64,000 nt of DNA from Boesenbergia rotunda (Eukaryota; Streptophyta; Magnoliopsida; Zingiberales; Zingiberaceae). Under the pieces are notes generated by a model, which worked only from the letters and a program-made list of their open reading frames with translations, ran no database searches and was not told where the DNA came from. Position 1 is the first letter of the stretch, and each line of letters opens with the position of its first letter. The stretch covers positions 156,646-220,645 of the forward strand of contig JAGFNQ010008290.1 of NCBI GenBank assembly GCA_024364735.1, written 5' to 3'. The position numbers and the translations under genes were made by a program. This document shows positions 43,216-54,639 of the stretch, one piece after another.

Positions 43216-44200
43216 TTACGACATGTTGATGAGGATGCTGCCGCTTTTGTCGCAGTTGCAGACGGGGCAGGCGGCGACGGCCGGTCCGCAGGCGGCGCAG
43301 ACGCAGAGATGCCGGCAGGGTAGCAGCAGCACGGCCGGTTGCTTCTCGCCGCACAGACGGCACGCTACCACCCTCTTCTTCTCCTCTTCCGCATTGTCCA
43401 CTCCGCCGCAGCAACAGGACTCGGCGTCGTCGACTGCCGCCTCGGCCTTGGCCTCCGCCTCCGCGGCGGCGGCCAGCGCCCGCTCCAGGTTGGCCCGCAG
43501 CGCGTGGGTCGCGGCCTCGTTGCTCCGGGCCAGCTCCCGCCACATCTGGTTCTCCACGCAGAGACTTCGGATGCGCTCCTCCAGCGCCCAGTTCAGATTC
43601 CTCATCCTCTCCATTTCTTCCTCCTTCGCCCTCAGTCGCTTCGACACCCCTTCCTCCACCGCCGACAGGACCCGCGCAGGAACCGCTTCAGCCGCTCCAC
43701 CAACTCCATCCTCACCTTCTCCACCTGTTACACAATTCATTAAATCTCATTTCCCCCCTTCCCCTGCATCAAAAACAACAAATTCCCCATTTTTAGCAAG
43801 TAATCAATCGAATTACGTGGTGGAGGACGAGGCGGTCGACGTGGAGCATCTGCTGCTGGACGAGGGCGGAGAAATCCTCGCCGAGAAAGGAGAGCGTGTG
43901 CTCGGAGAACTCCCGCGGCCGCTTCCTGGAACCCGGGGGGAGGTTGTTGAAGGTGAGGCTGCTCTCGGAGGTCGAGGCGGCGGCCAAAGGTCCAGCCGTC
44001 GGCGCAGCAAATCCCAACTGCATGTTGTAGATGGCAGATTGATCCTGATGAACCCGCCGACAGCCTCACTGCCAAAGATTCGATCAGCCGGCTTCATGCA
44101 CGAAGAGAAGAGAGACCAGATCAGAGAGATGGAGATTCAATTACCCGTTAGCGACGAGTTGGGAAGGGAAGAGGCGAAGGTGATGAGCTTCAACAGACAT
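43216..44200 (-). CDS. BOI-type RING E3 ubiquitin ligase (S-RNase-binding-protein-like), three exons, two frameshifts
   Basis: Exons 44200-44145, 44068-43817 and 43724-43216. Exon 1 starts MSVEAHHLRLFPSQLVANG, the usual N-terminus of the BOI/BRG group. Exon 2 carries MQLGFAAPTAG, SRKRPREF and LVQQQMLHVDRLVLHH. Exon 3 has the WRD region (LNWALEERIRSLCVENQMWR) and a C-terminal C3HC4 RING: CRLCGEKQPAVLLLPCRHLC and CAACGPAVAACPVC, ending ILINMS. Relatives limit cell death and modulate gibberellin and stress signalling through ubiquitination. Exons 1 and 2 total 308 nt and need 309. A base is missing near 44,013, where NLPST would then run into NMQLGF. Exon 3 also lacks one base near 43,676, between KRFLR and VLSAVEEG. 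The cysteine and histidine ligands are intact. Confidence 0.85.
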
Positions 44201-47200
44201 GAGGAGGTGCATGCAATTGAGGTGGTGGGTGGTTGGGTGGGGGGAGGGATGGGGTTTATTTAGGGGTTTGTTGGGTCTCGGCGAGCAAAGCCAAAGAATT
44301 CAGAAAAAGGCAGGGGCAAAAAAGAAAAAGGGCAATTATTATATTTTCCATGTTCCAAGGAGGGAAAAGAGAGAATCACCAGGTGCACATGCACCGGCGG
44401 GAGACGCGTGGCCGGCGACGGACGCAAGGGGCGCCTGCCTCCCGTGGCCACCGTGAATGCGGCCGCGCCGCCCGTGGGGACCTCTCCTGACCACCGCCGA
44501 GTAACTCGTGAGGCAAATTACGTTTACTTCTACCCCCTCTGACGAGTCACACCAACCCTGCAACATCCACACTCATTAAATGCATTTCCTTCTTCCTTCC
44601 TCGCAAAGAAACAACTCTGAAGAGGACTTGGAATTGAATTTTGGCCGTGTTGCATGGTGTTGTTTCCTTTGAATCAGATGCTGCAGACTGCAGTGGTCAT
44701 TACCCTACCAATGGTGGTCTTTAGGAAAGCTTTAAGCGTATTACAGCTAGCTAGCAGCAGGAGGGTTTTTTGCCCTTCAACAACTATCTTACGAGGGTTG
44801 TCAGAGCAGCTCATGCAGCATCATCATGGAGAATATTCTCCAAACTTAGTTGGACATCAATGCAAGCTCCAACTCAGTGGTCCTTCCATTCAAACCCAAC
44901 TCATGTTTCAACCTCTTACATTAAGAGTGATTTCAGAATTTGATCTACTTTAGTCTCTACTGTGCATATCAAACTTCAGCATCCAAAGAAGGTCATGAAA
45001 AGTGGGCTGATGATGCCTCAGGCTTTGAAATTGAGGGGCAACTAGAAGCACCTTGACTATGTGGGCACACCTCTCTTCCTTTAACCCAACCCATCAGGCC
45101 TAGAGATGAGTGCCACTGAACGAATGTGTCCCAGCCCTACCATGTTGCCTTTGTTCTACTGCCCTACCATTGTTTCTCTAGTCTTTTTCTCTCTTCTTTT
45201 TCTTCCTTTAGCCATGTGTGCTCACCTTCACGCTGGCTTTTGGCAGGTACTGAGAGCCAAGGTGGTGCCATGTTCTGAGCAAAAGGCGCATGGAAAGAGG
45301 CCACAGCAAGCTTGTTGCTTGCCTCACAGACCTTCAACCTTTGGTCGATGGAAACATGCTTTACTTGCAAACCATTAGTTTCTTATAGAAAAAGGCAAGC
45401 AGCATCTATCCAAGAAGCAAATCAAAGATATCATGTAATTGTTGAACCAAAAGGTAAAGAATGATGTTCTAGTGATCATTGATGGTCAGGCTAAAGGAAA
45501 ATGAAAAAAAGGCAGAAGACTGGAAGGTGGAGAACATGGGAGCTGCCTGTGGATGCATGGTACGGAGGGGCCCTCATGCTCCCCAATCTCCATCACAAGC
45601 TTCCATCAACAGTGATAAGCTGCAGTCCTGATCATGACCATGTGTGCGCAATTTCGATGTTATGTTTTTTGCCTGTTGCATCGTTGAGAAAACAAGAAAG
45701 TGTTGGCTGGACGGATCATGGGTGTGACAGATGATGCTCATTCAAGCTGGTAGGTCTGAATTGTTACTATTCTTGCATTTCAGATTGAAAGAAACAGAGC
45801 TGTTAAGAGTTGAGGCACTGTTTGGCATGCTTATCCTATCAACATGACAAATTCAGTCTTGGCAGATGGAAGCAATATGATATGTTTCACTCGGCTCTCT
45901 AAACTTGGTAGAAGGTGGTGACATATGAGAGGACTGAACAATTGAAATCCAGATCAGTCACAAGAGTTGATGGAAATGTTTATGTCCAATGATAGAACAA
46001 AAACAAGTGGTTCCCTGTATTGAAGATATGGAAAGAAGACTGAGAAAAAAGAAAAGAGAAGGTTTTATCCACTATTGAAACTCACTCAGGCATTTCTGTC
46101 AGTGCGTCCAAGTTGGATACTGAATCAGCTGCCACTAAATGATTCCCAGTTTATGATAAGAAACATATTGCTGTTGCTATCTACTCATATATTGCAGCTT
46201 TTAATGCTCCATGATATGCTTGGTTGATCCTGTATTTGAATGAAAGATGATACAAAGAATTGATTTAGTATAAGAATTGTTGAAGCATATGAAGTAGAGA
46301 GCCATTTATATTACTGAAACAACTAATTTTTATGTAAATTTGTTCATCGATTCGTGCCCACATTACAGAGACATCCATCCAGTGATTTCTGACACTGATC
46401 ATCAACTTATTTGCACGAACTAAGGTGAAAAGTGAAAGCTACAAGTCATTGTCAGAGCTGCAATCATAACAAAGACTGCTTTTCATTTACAACTGAACAA
46501 CTGCTCAAAGAAGCAGCTTGATTTAGCAATTTGCCACCTTAGTTTAGTTCTTCTACACATAATAGTCAACTATCAACATAATCAGTCCCATTAAATCAAA
46601 TTGTGGCAATTACTATTGCTATCAGATCATTTGCCTGCAAATCTAGTAGAAGACATTGTTCTGCCTGATACATTCTGTGAGACTGGCTCCATTTGCTTTT
46701 GATTGGATATCTTCATGCTCAATTAAAACGCACTTTGCTTAGAACAGAGAAATCAGGAGATCAAACTCGTCAAAGGTTGGGTCTATGAATATTACAAAGA
46801 CTAGAAAAGGCCTCAAGCAATTGATGGCACTTAGAAAGGTATCTGTGTGTTGATAATCCAGGACTACGAGAGGTATCTTTAATCATGCAATGGTGCAGCC
46901 CACTCTCCACTTGTTCTTGCCACTGTATTGTTTAAGGTCAGATAATGTCCGAATCAAGCTCCTTCACGGCTCAACCAACCCATTAATTTGAATCGTGTGA
47001 GGTGTCTCCATGTTGGAGGACCTTGGCAAAGGCTTCATGATCTTTCGAATGTTTCCCTTCTCGAGCAGTAATTCTTCCTCCTCTTCTTCTATTTGTGCTA
47101 ATATCACCATTTTAAGTTATCAAGACACAGATAACACATTGTATTTCAATTTGAAACTTTGATTCAAATACAAATTATTGTTTGTATTTCATATTTGTCA

Positions 47201-47329
47201 AAATTTCTATTTGCCTTCTTAAGCTTTCATTTTTTTCATTACTCTAATTTTCTGCTTTGCCCTTGAAGTTTTGTTTTCTTTTTCATTTCACCCTCTAAAA
47301 TTTTACATTTTTCTTAAAAGTTTTAGACT
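44201..47329. other. Promoter of the BOI-like gene and long spacer, no gene seen
   Basis: The first 350 bases are the probable promoter and leader of the minus-strand RING gene and are GC-richer. From about 44,600 to 47,330 there are only short frames, with no recognisable domain, repeat end or RNA gene. A long non-coding transcript cannot be excluded. Confidence 0.4.
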
Positions 47330-47560
47330 GCGTTTGATTTGTCTATTTTTATTTTTATTTTATGAGAAAATATAATTTTTTTGAAAAAAAAATATTTGGT
47401 TTGCATTTTCACCTCTATTTTCTTTAAAAAAATATCATTTTTTTAAAAATTAAAAAATATCTAAAAATTATTTTCTAAAAAAATAAAAAATAAAATTGAA
47501 CAATAGTTTTTAGAAAATGAAAAGAAAAATACAGTTTTCCCAACACAGCTTGATAATTTC
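47330..47560. mobile_element. MITE-like A/T-rich segment related to the one at 13.2 kb
   Basis: Begins near 47,330 with gactgcgtttgatttgtcta and has an interior of ttttatttt and ttctaaaaaat motifs like the element at 13,221-13,443. The right terminus is too diverged to place, so the extent is approximate. Confidence 0.35.
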
Positions 47561-48282
47561 ACTTCAAACATCAGATTTTTTTTAACAAAGATATCTATAT
47601 TTTTTATTGGACCTAACCGGGTTTTTCCATTTGCTTTATGATGCTTACCCAAATTTGCGTAACGTCCTTACACGAATCTCAAGGCATATCATTGAACCAA
47701 CTATAACCATTGGATTCAGCTGCAAAAGATAAGGGTCCCTTTGAATCTCTATTCCGGTTACAATAAACAATGAGGGTACGCAAATGGGTAGGATTAAGTG
47801 TGGCAGCTGGACTGTAAATTCCTCGACTTCGTAGGAAAGCGTGGCTGAGTTACTATAAAGATTGAGCTGTTGCGGTAATTGTACCGGCGGGACTCGGGAT
47901 TCGGTTGGCCGGCGAGTTTGGCGCGAGTGTTCACGTTTTTTTGGCATCCGAAGTGTCGACTGGCCCTAACCCGAAGCCCTCTTTCTCTCTCTCCCTGTCG
48001 ACGAGCTCGCAGGCACTCCGATCTAGGGCTCCACTGCGCCGTTCGAACGTCGATATGGCGAGCCGACGGTCGGCAGGGATGACGGGGGCGTCTGTCGCCG
48101 TCGATGTCGTCAAGACTCCTCTCGGGCACGACGCGATATGGAAGATTCTCAGGGATGCCGGCCTCGACGAGGAGTCCGTGAAGAAGACGGATAAGACCGC
48201 ACTGATAGCTTATATCACGTAGCTGGAAACCGAGGTGTTTTCTCTCGCTCTTTTGTTCTTGACTTGTACGATAGGTTTCAGC

Positions 48283-49891
48283 TATGATTAGCTAGTTATC
48301 ATGTATTTTTGGTAACTAATAAACTATGTTCTTTGGTACAGGATTGATTAGCACTTGGATATCTTGGGCGGAGGTTGTTTTCATTTACGGACTTCTCTTT
48401 AGCGCCAGGTACCTTCTTACTTATCTTTGTAGATATTTCGGATTTCTATGCATGGTCTTTTATGGATAGTAGTAGGATGTACCTTTATCTGCTTTTTGTT
48501 TATCCTGCTTGACCCTTTAACATACTCAAATATTATTTCAATACAGTCTCCATGTCTAGTACTCTGATTCTAGAGAGTGCGCACGTTTATTGATACCTAG
48601 TATTATTGCATGCCCAGTAGGTTATTTATATGTAATGATTTATGCTTCAGACCTGCGCATGTCATTTGAGATTGGTTTGATGAGTGTTAGCGTCATGCAT
48701 CATTTTTGCATTATTACATAACTGGCGATCTATGTGCTCCCTTGTAGTTGAGACGAATCGTCAGCCATATTAAGATCTGCACACACTGCAACTTATGGAT
48801 TAGTGATACTATTATAAGTGTGTGTGCGGTTGTCCGGTCAAGGCTTCGCTCGGCCGCTCATGGGTAGTGGTTCTCGTAGCATGATAGCAGACAAAGATCC
48901 CTCCTCTTTCCCGTGATACGAGGAGATGAGAGCACTACTTCCCCATATGATTTGGGATAGGACGGGTGTGATCTCCGCCCGCATCCTGTCCACTCGGTTA
49001 CTTAGGAGCAGTGACAGCAGAGTGCGTACAGTTGTTATATCCCTACCCACTTGACCTCACCCATGATCGGTGAGGGGTGACAATGTCATTGCATCCTGTG
49101 CACGATTATATAGATTACATTTGTTTGTAGCTGACTGGCGTCAGGGGTGACAATGTCATTGCATCATGTGCACGATTGCATAGATTACATTTGTTTGTGT
49201 TTGCTGCACTTGTTTGAGCTATGATTATTGCATTTGGATGACAAACACATACAGGAGGTATTTTATTTGCTATGGTCTGATGACCATTCAGATTCGGGGA
49301 TTTATGATCTACATACCCCGCAAGTGAGGTTGATATGGATATGGATATTTGCATGTAGTGTACCGATCATGTATCCTGATTTTCCTTTCGAGACTGTATC
49401 TGTTTACTTTCGTTCTGCTATTGTATACTTTTTTTATAGTCATGCATATCTATCTATTTATATATCCACGGAGTCTCCCTGGACTCACCCCTGATTGCTA
49501 TATTTTCTGTTTTAGGCTGATACATTTGGAGTCGCCAAGAGGGAGCCCTGCCGCCAGTCCTATTTTCCGTCGGTTTGACTTGGTTTTGGTATTTGCATTT
49601 ACGGATGTTTTATTTACATTGTTTTTCATTTCTATGGATGTGGATTTGTGTTTTGTACTATTCGTGTCCCCCAAAGGGGCTTTTGGAGTTTTTATTATTG
49701 TTTGTCATAACGGTATGCGTCTTTCATGTCTGAGTTTTATTTTATTGCTTATTATGCGATAATTTCCAGCCTTGTTGGCTGAGGATGATGAGATGACCGT
49801 GTAGGCTTTGTATCGAGGATTCATATTGTCTGTCGTAGAGGGAAGGTGCTACTTGATTTTTACGGGACAAGCGGCTCCTCGGGACGTGACA
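48283..49891 (+). mobile_element. Truncated Ty3/gypsy (Del/Tekay-like) LTR, copy 2, in CRWN pseudogene intron 1
   Basis: Starts around tatgattagctag near 48,283, matching the middle of the LTR at 57,916-60,504 (tatgattagctaaat near 59,168). It shares the tt-gtacagga-ttga segment, the gccaggtacct segment, a gag-tctccctggactcaccc block near 49,470 and the end ctcctcgggacgtgaca at 49,891. The first kilobase of the LTR is missing, and no internal region follows. Confidence 0.65.
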
Positions 49892-50814
49892 GAATGAATT
49901 TGTCAATGGAAGTGGTCATTGTTGCTGCAAGCCTGCAATTCGTTAGCATTTTGTCAATTTAGTTTTGAACTGTAAGATGCCATTTTTGTTCATGCTTCAT
50001 ATTATTCTGATGACTTGAATCTCTAACTCCTTATGCTGCGTTATGTTTTGGAACATCATTTTCTTTCTATGTTTGTATGTTTTATTTATATTCCTTTTTA
50101 TTTGTTTGTATATGTTAGATTTATTATGACTATCAACACCACGTGGGGCTTCTTATTTTGGAGAGAAAGGAATTTCTTTCTAAATACGAGTAAGTTAAAG
50201 CATCGTCAAAGTCAACTAAGATGGTATACAGGCGACAGTGAACCTAACTGTTATCTTCTTTAGCTGAAGCACAGAAACGAGGAAAAAAAACTTGAAAAGC
50301 TTTTGGGGATCTAGAAATAGTGCATTTCAAATGTAAGTACATGTTCAGCGAAGCCTATTTCTTGAAATTATACTAGTATAGAAAAGAAACACAATTTTCT
50401 TTGCAATTCTGTTGTTACACTTCTGCAACCTCTTATTCAAACAATACCACTTATGTGACAGCCCACGGAAATATGCATTTAGAATTAAAATGTATGTGTA
50501 GATATTTGTTGTTCTTGTGATTGGTGATTCAATGGTCTGACTATGCTTTGGTTCAGAAGGTTTGGAATGATTCCTTATTAATCATCACTTTCCTTAATTG
50601 ACTTCTATAAAATTACAATATTGATCTTTTAGTAATTTGTGAAGGAGCCATCTACTTGATAGATGTTAGTGTGCTGAATAATGAATAGTTTGAATTGTAG
50701 CATGACAACATCACTTTACTATTATTTATTTAGTTATTATTATTTTTTGACAAAGTTCATACTTACATCAACTCAAGAACTTTGAATTTGATTCTTCACT
50801 CCATATGATAAGGT

Positions 50815-51150
50815 CAACTTTGTGCAACTTTATTTACAAAACTCAAGGCTTTTGCTTCATGAGCTTGCTGACCATCATTAAGCTTTATCCTCCCACCGCC
50901 CTTGGACGCCTCCACTTTCAGGTACATCTTTGTGATCTTTGAGCACCCCACTAGTGCCTTGAACACCCTGAAGTCGCTTAACAAGAAATGCACATTAATG
51001 CCGATCCGACTGTGTCAACTGTGAGACCATCACTTGCTCTTGCCGACCCTGTTCATGGATCTTAACAACCCTTCTTCCCCATTCTTTACATAGATGTAAT
51101 GCTCGAGGTGCTCGGCGAGGATCAGCAACCAAAGTTTTAGGCTGCTAGGA
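50815..51150 (-). pseudogene. Unidentified antisense coding-like fragment in the CRWN pseudogene intron
   Basis: One minus-strand frame stays coding-like for about 110 codons with only two stops: LKLWLLILAEHLEHYIYVKN, EEGLLRSMNRVGKSK, stop, and after the second stop INVHFLLSDFRVFKALVGCS then KMYLKVEASKGGGRIKLNDG. I do not recognise the family. It sits antisense to the host pseudogene and looks like a retroposed or transposon-captured gene piece. Confidence 0.45.
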
Positions 51151-54147
51151 ACACCTTCAATTCATCAGTGTTTGATCTATAGATGTGATGCCTTGATTGT
51201 TGCATTCTAATATTATATACAATATGCTAGTTTTATGATGTAAAAGAGTTGGAATTTTGTGTATGTGGTCTTGTGTAGATTGAGAAGGCATTGCATGATA
51301 ATCTAGTGGAATCAGCTGAAAGAAAGGTTGATTATGAATGCAAGATTGCTGAAGCTCAGACAATGATGGAAGAAGCACAACAAAAATTGACTGAGGCTGA
51401 AAGAGAGCTACTTGCAGTTGCAGCAGGATCTTTGGAAGCAGAATCATCCCGAACACGCAATTCTACATTAAGAACATTAGATGATATTTCAGATCAGGAA
51501 GATGATCTCAGAAGGTGTCATGCTACTTTTATGTCAGTAATGATTTTTTATGTAGGAGCTTCTTTGAGTTCATCGTTGTAAAACCAATCGTCAATAGCAT
51601 TCTGTTTTCCCATATTGGCATTTTCTCATCCAATATTTCTTGAAAATAAAATTGCTTGCAAAGATGTGTTCACCTTTGGTGTTTTAATTCTGGTTTTGCC
51701 ACTTGCAACATATGCTCTGTTCGTTTTGGGTTGAATCATGTTGCTGTGCATCGATATTTCAATTTCAAAATTATCTAGCTAATTTTACTGCATGCACTGT
51801 AGCAGATTCTATGTTTTTTTTGGTGTGATACTAAGGAAAATGAGATGAATCTTCAAAGACAAGCCTTATATGAGAGCCAAAAGGTTCTGCATCAACAACA
51901 AGAGAGATTACTGGAAAGCCAGAAATTGTTAAATCAGAGGGAGAAATTTATCTCTAAAAGCACAAAAATCCAACTTTGATTTAGAAGTTGCTGCTCTACC
52001 AATTAGAGAAGAGGTCTGTTACTTTCTTTCTAAAATAATATTTTAATTTGCTTTGGCTCTTTAAATGTTATTGGTTCATTCTTGCAGGCCATTGTTAAGT
52101 ATGAAACAAAGCTTGCTAAAAAACGAGCAGGAGTTGCTTGTTTTATAGGAAAATATTTGTGCAAAGAACAGGTGATGAATTCTTGGTTCTGGGAGTTGAC
52201 CCTCCCCCCCCCCCTTTTTTTTTTTGTTTAAAGTTTCTGTTGCATTGTATCGAAAGACTCAACAATCATGACTAGTTTCTTTCATTACTTTTTTTTTTAT
52301 TATGCTTGTAGGATGAAATTCAAAGAATTAAGGTGGAGCATGAAGCTCTCTTGAAGAAGAGAAAAAGTGAGTTGGAAAATGAAATTGAACAGCGGTATCT
52401 AAAGTTGAAGAACGAACTGGAGGCTAAAAAATCTGCAGTTGAGGCTAAGGAGGCTGATCTCTCTGCCAGAGAAGTTGCTATCCGTGTAAGAGAACGTGCT
52501 GTTGATTTGCAGCTTTCTGAGTTAGCTCAGAAGCAAGAAGATGTTGCCAACAAATTGAAATTGCAGGAGAAAGAACAGAATTTAGTTTGTTCACAAAGAG
52601 AAACAGAGGCTGCAGTTCAAAAACTGCAGAAGGAAAGTGAAAGTATCCTTGAGTTGAAGGTAGATCTTGAGAAAAATAAAGTTAGTTTTGAAGATAAAAG
52701 AAAGAGATTCTTTTTTTGGAAGAAACGTTAGAAATCACCACAGGAGAGAGAAATAAGTTGTATGTTCTAGAAAATGAACTTAAAGGAGAAATTGATAGTC
52801 TCAGTGCCCAGAAACTAGTGCTTCTCGCTGAAACTGAAAGGCTGGAAGCTGAAAAGGAGAAATTTGAGTCTGTTTGGGAACTTATCGAAGAAAAAACAAA
52901 CGACCTAAAAAAAGAAGCAGAGAGGCTTGAGGAAGAGAGAAAAGCAGTTGCTCAATACCTCAGGAAAGAAAAGGAAAGCATTAAGCTGGAGGAGGACAAC
53001 CTTCATAATAAGTTCAAGAGAGGAGAGAGTGAGCATTTGTCTATTGAAAGGGAGGAATTTGTCCAAGAAATGAATAGACAACATTCAGATTGGTTTGCTG
53101 AGATTCAGCATGAAAGGGATGAGTTTGTCAGAGAGATCAATATTCAAAGGAAGGAATTAGAAAACAGTATCAAGCAAAAGAGGGAAGAAATTGAGACATA
53201 CTTGAGAGAAAGGGAAGAAGCTTTTGAGCAAGAGAAGACCAAAGAGCTTCAATATATAAATTCTCAAAAGGAAAATATTGCAAAGCGGTTGGAAAACGTG
53301 GCACTGTAGATGCAAATACTTGACACTGAGGACAGGGAGATTGTTCAGGACCTTGAACAGAGAGAAAAGGAGTGGGCTGAAATCAAGATCTTTACAGAAG
53401 CACTAGATGTTCAATGTCAGAAGCTGCAAAAACACAGACAATTACTGCATCCTGATCGAGAAGAAATTAATCAAAAAATTCAGTGCCTTAAATATTTGAA
53501 GGACTTGTAGATTGAATCTGAAAAATAGAGTATTATCTTGTGTGTAGATTGATAAATGCACGACTACTGTCCTAGAGAAACACCAAAGTTGTGATGCTTC
53601 ACATGGAGAGAATGAGAGATTACTAGAAATGGTGATTGTACGAAGAAGTTGTCTTCTCAGAGTACCCAAAATATTTCTACCTCTCCTGATACTAAGTCTT
53701 GGACCAGGAGGTGCACGGAGTTGATATTCAAGCATTCATTTGATAAAGATTTGGATACAGAGACGCTGGAGAGCAAAATGCAAGAGCAATTTAGGGATTT
53801 CAGATCAACAGATGTAAGTTTTCCTCTGAATAATAAATGTTGCCATAAATAAATAAATGTTCAAAAAGTAGATAATCTTCAGGATTTACCTGTTATACCC
53901 GAGAAGACCAGGTCTAATGGGCATGAAAAAGCATACGGAGCAGAGATTGAAGGTGTGAAATATGCTTTGGATGTGCAAAATCCAATACCTGATGTGCGAC
54001 CAGGTCTTGATGCTCAAAGCCCATTTATTTTTGGAACAAATAGTAGTAGATCTAACCAACCAATTGAGAATTTTGTACAGAAATCAACAATTTGGGCAGT
54101 GTAAATTCATTGTTAGGCTTTTCTAAGGTAAAAAAAGAAAGAAAGTT

Positions 54148-54420
54148 AGGAGGCGTTTCCTTTGGAAAATTTTTTCTATTTTCTATTTTTCATTTTCTGT
54201 TTTCTATTTTCTGATCTAGTTTTCAGAAAACGGAAAATGCGTTTGGTATGATATACTGTAACTCTATTTTCTAGAAAAGAAAATTGAAAAATGCGTTTGG
54301 TATGTTAATATTGAAAATTATAAATAAAATAATTTTTTAAAAAATAAAAACCGGTACAATATTATAATTGTTTTTAGAAATAATATTTTTTAATCAAAAA
54401 ATTTTAAAATAATTTTTTAA
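54148..54420. mobile_element. MITE-like segment at the end of the CRWN pseudogene
   Basis: Begins aggaggcgtttcctttgg and contains ttttctattttctatttttc and aatgcgtttggtatg repeats (near 54,236 and 54,290). It resembles the element at 13,221-13,443. It lies just after the last recognisable CRWN sequence and may have truncated it. Right end not placed. Confidence 0.45.
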
Positions 54421-54459
54421 TCAACATTTCCTCTATTTAATCGATAATTTTTTATACTA

Positions 54460-54632
54460 TAAAAAAAACAGCATCCTCGACGGAATTTACCGACGAAATT
54501 TCGTCGGTAAAGGCATTTAACAGATCCGACGGAAATTTCGTGGGAAATTTCCGACGGGAAATATTGGATTTCCGTCGGAAACTTTTCCGATATTTTCTGA
54601 TGGAATTAAAAATTCCGTCGGAAAATAAAAAA
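54460..54632. repeat. Subterminal GACGGAAA/TTTCCGTC repeat cluster of a DNA transposon
   Basis: Many short direct and inverted motifs: gacggaattta, accgacgaaatttcgtcggt, ccgacggaaat, ttccgacggg, tccgtcggaa and attccgtcgg. Preceded by tactataaaaaaaacag, which resembles a CACTA-type terminus with its first base changed. Such clusters are typical transposase-binding ends. It may be the end of the element carrying the Harbinger transposase, or a separate CACTA piece. Confidence 0.6.
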
Positions 54633-54639
54633 AAATTAA

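Larger units (their letters stand above)
48055..54110 (+). pseudogene. CRWN: CROWDED NUCLEI / NMCP1-like (plant lamin-like) pseudogene
   Basis: Members are long nuclear-periphery coiled-coil proteins. Exon 1 (48055 to about 48231) reads TPLGHDAIWKILRDAGLDEE and SVKKTDKTALIAYIT, then an in-frame TAG and LETE. After a large intron with an inserted LTR, 51279-51515 gives ALHDNLVESAERKVDYECKI and EEAQQKLTEAERELLAVAAG. Pieces near 51,840-52,010 and 52,087-52,170 carry a frameshift each and a TAG. 52311-53510 encodes the long central rod (DEIQRIKVEHEALLKKRKSE, KEAERLEEERKAVAQYLRKE, RELQ-like KELQYINSQKENI) with a shift near 52,710 and stops at 53,307 and 53,508. WTRRCTELIFKHS near 53,700 is the conserved segment after the rod. 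A last piece runs to about 54,110. Several independent lesions make this a genuine pseudogene, apparently cut off before the C-terminal lamina motif. Confidence 0.9.

Noticed and set aside
43010..44263. 417-codon plus-strand open frame
   Set aside because: It is the antisense shadow of the BOI-like RING gene. The composition is Ser/Ala/Arg-rich from reading GC-rich codons backwards, and the RING and WRD motifs are on the minus strand.
47905..48054. Upstream extension of the CRWN exon-1 frame
   Set aside because: The extra N-terminal residues are Ser/Leu-rich leader translation. Family similarity starts after the ATG at 48055.
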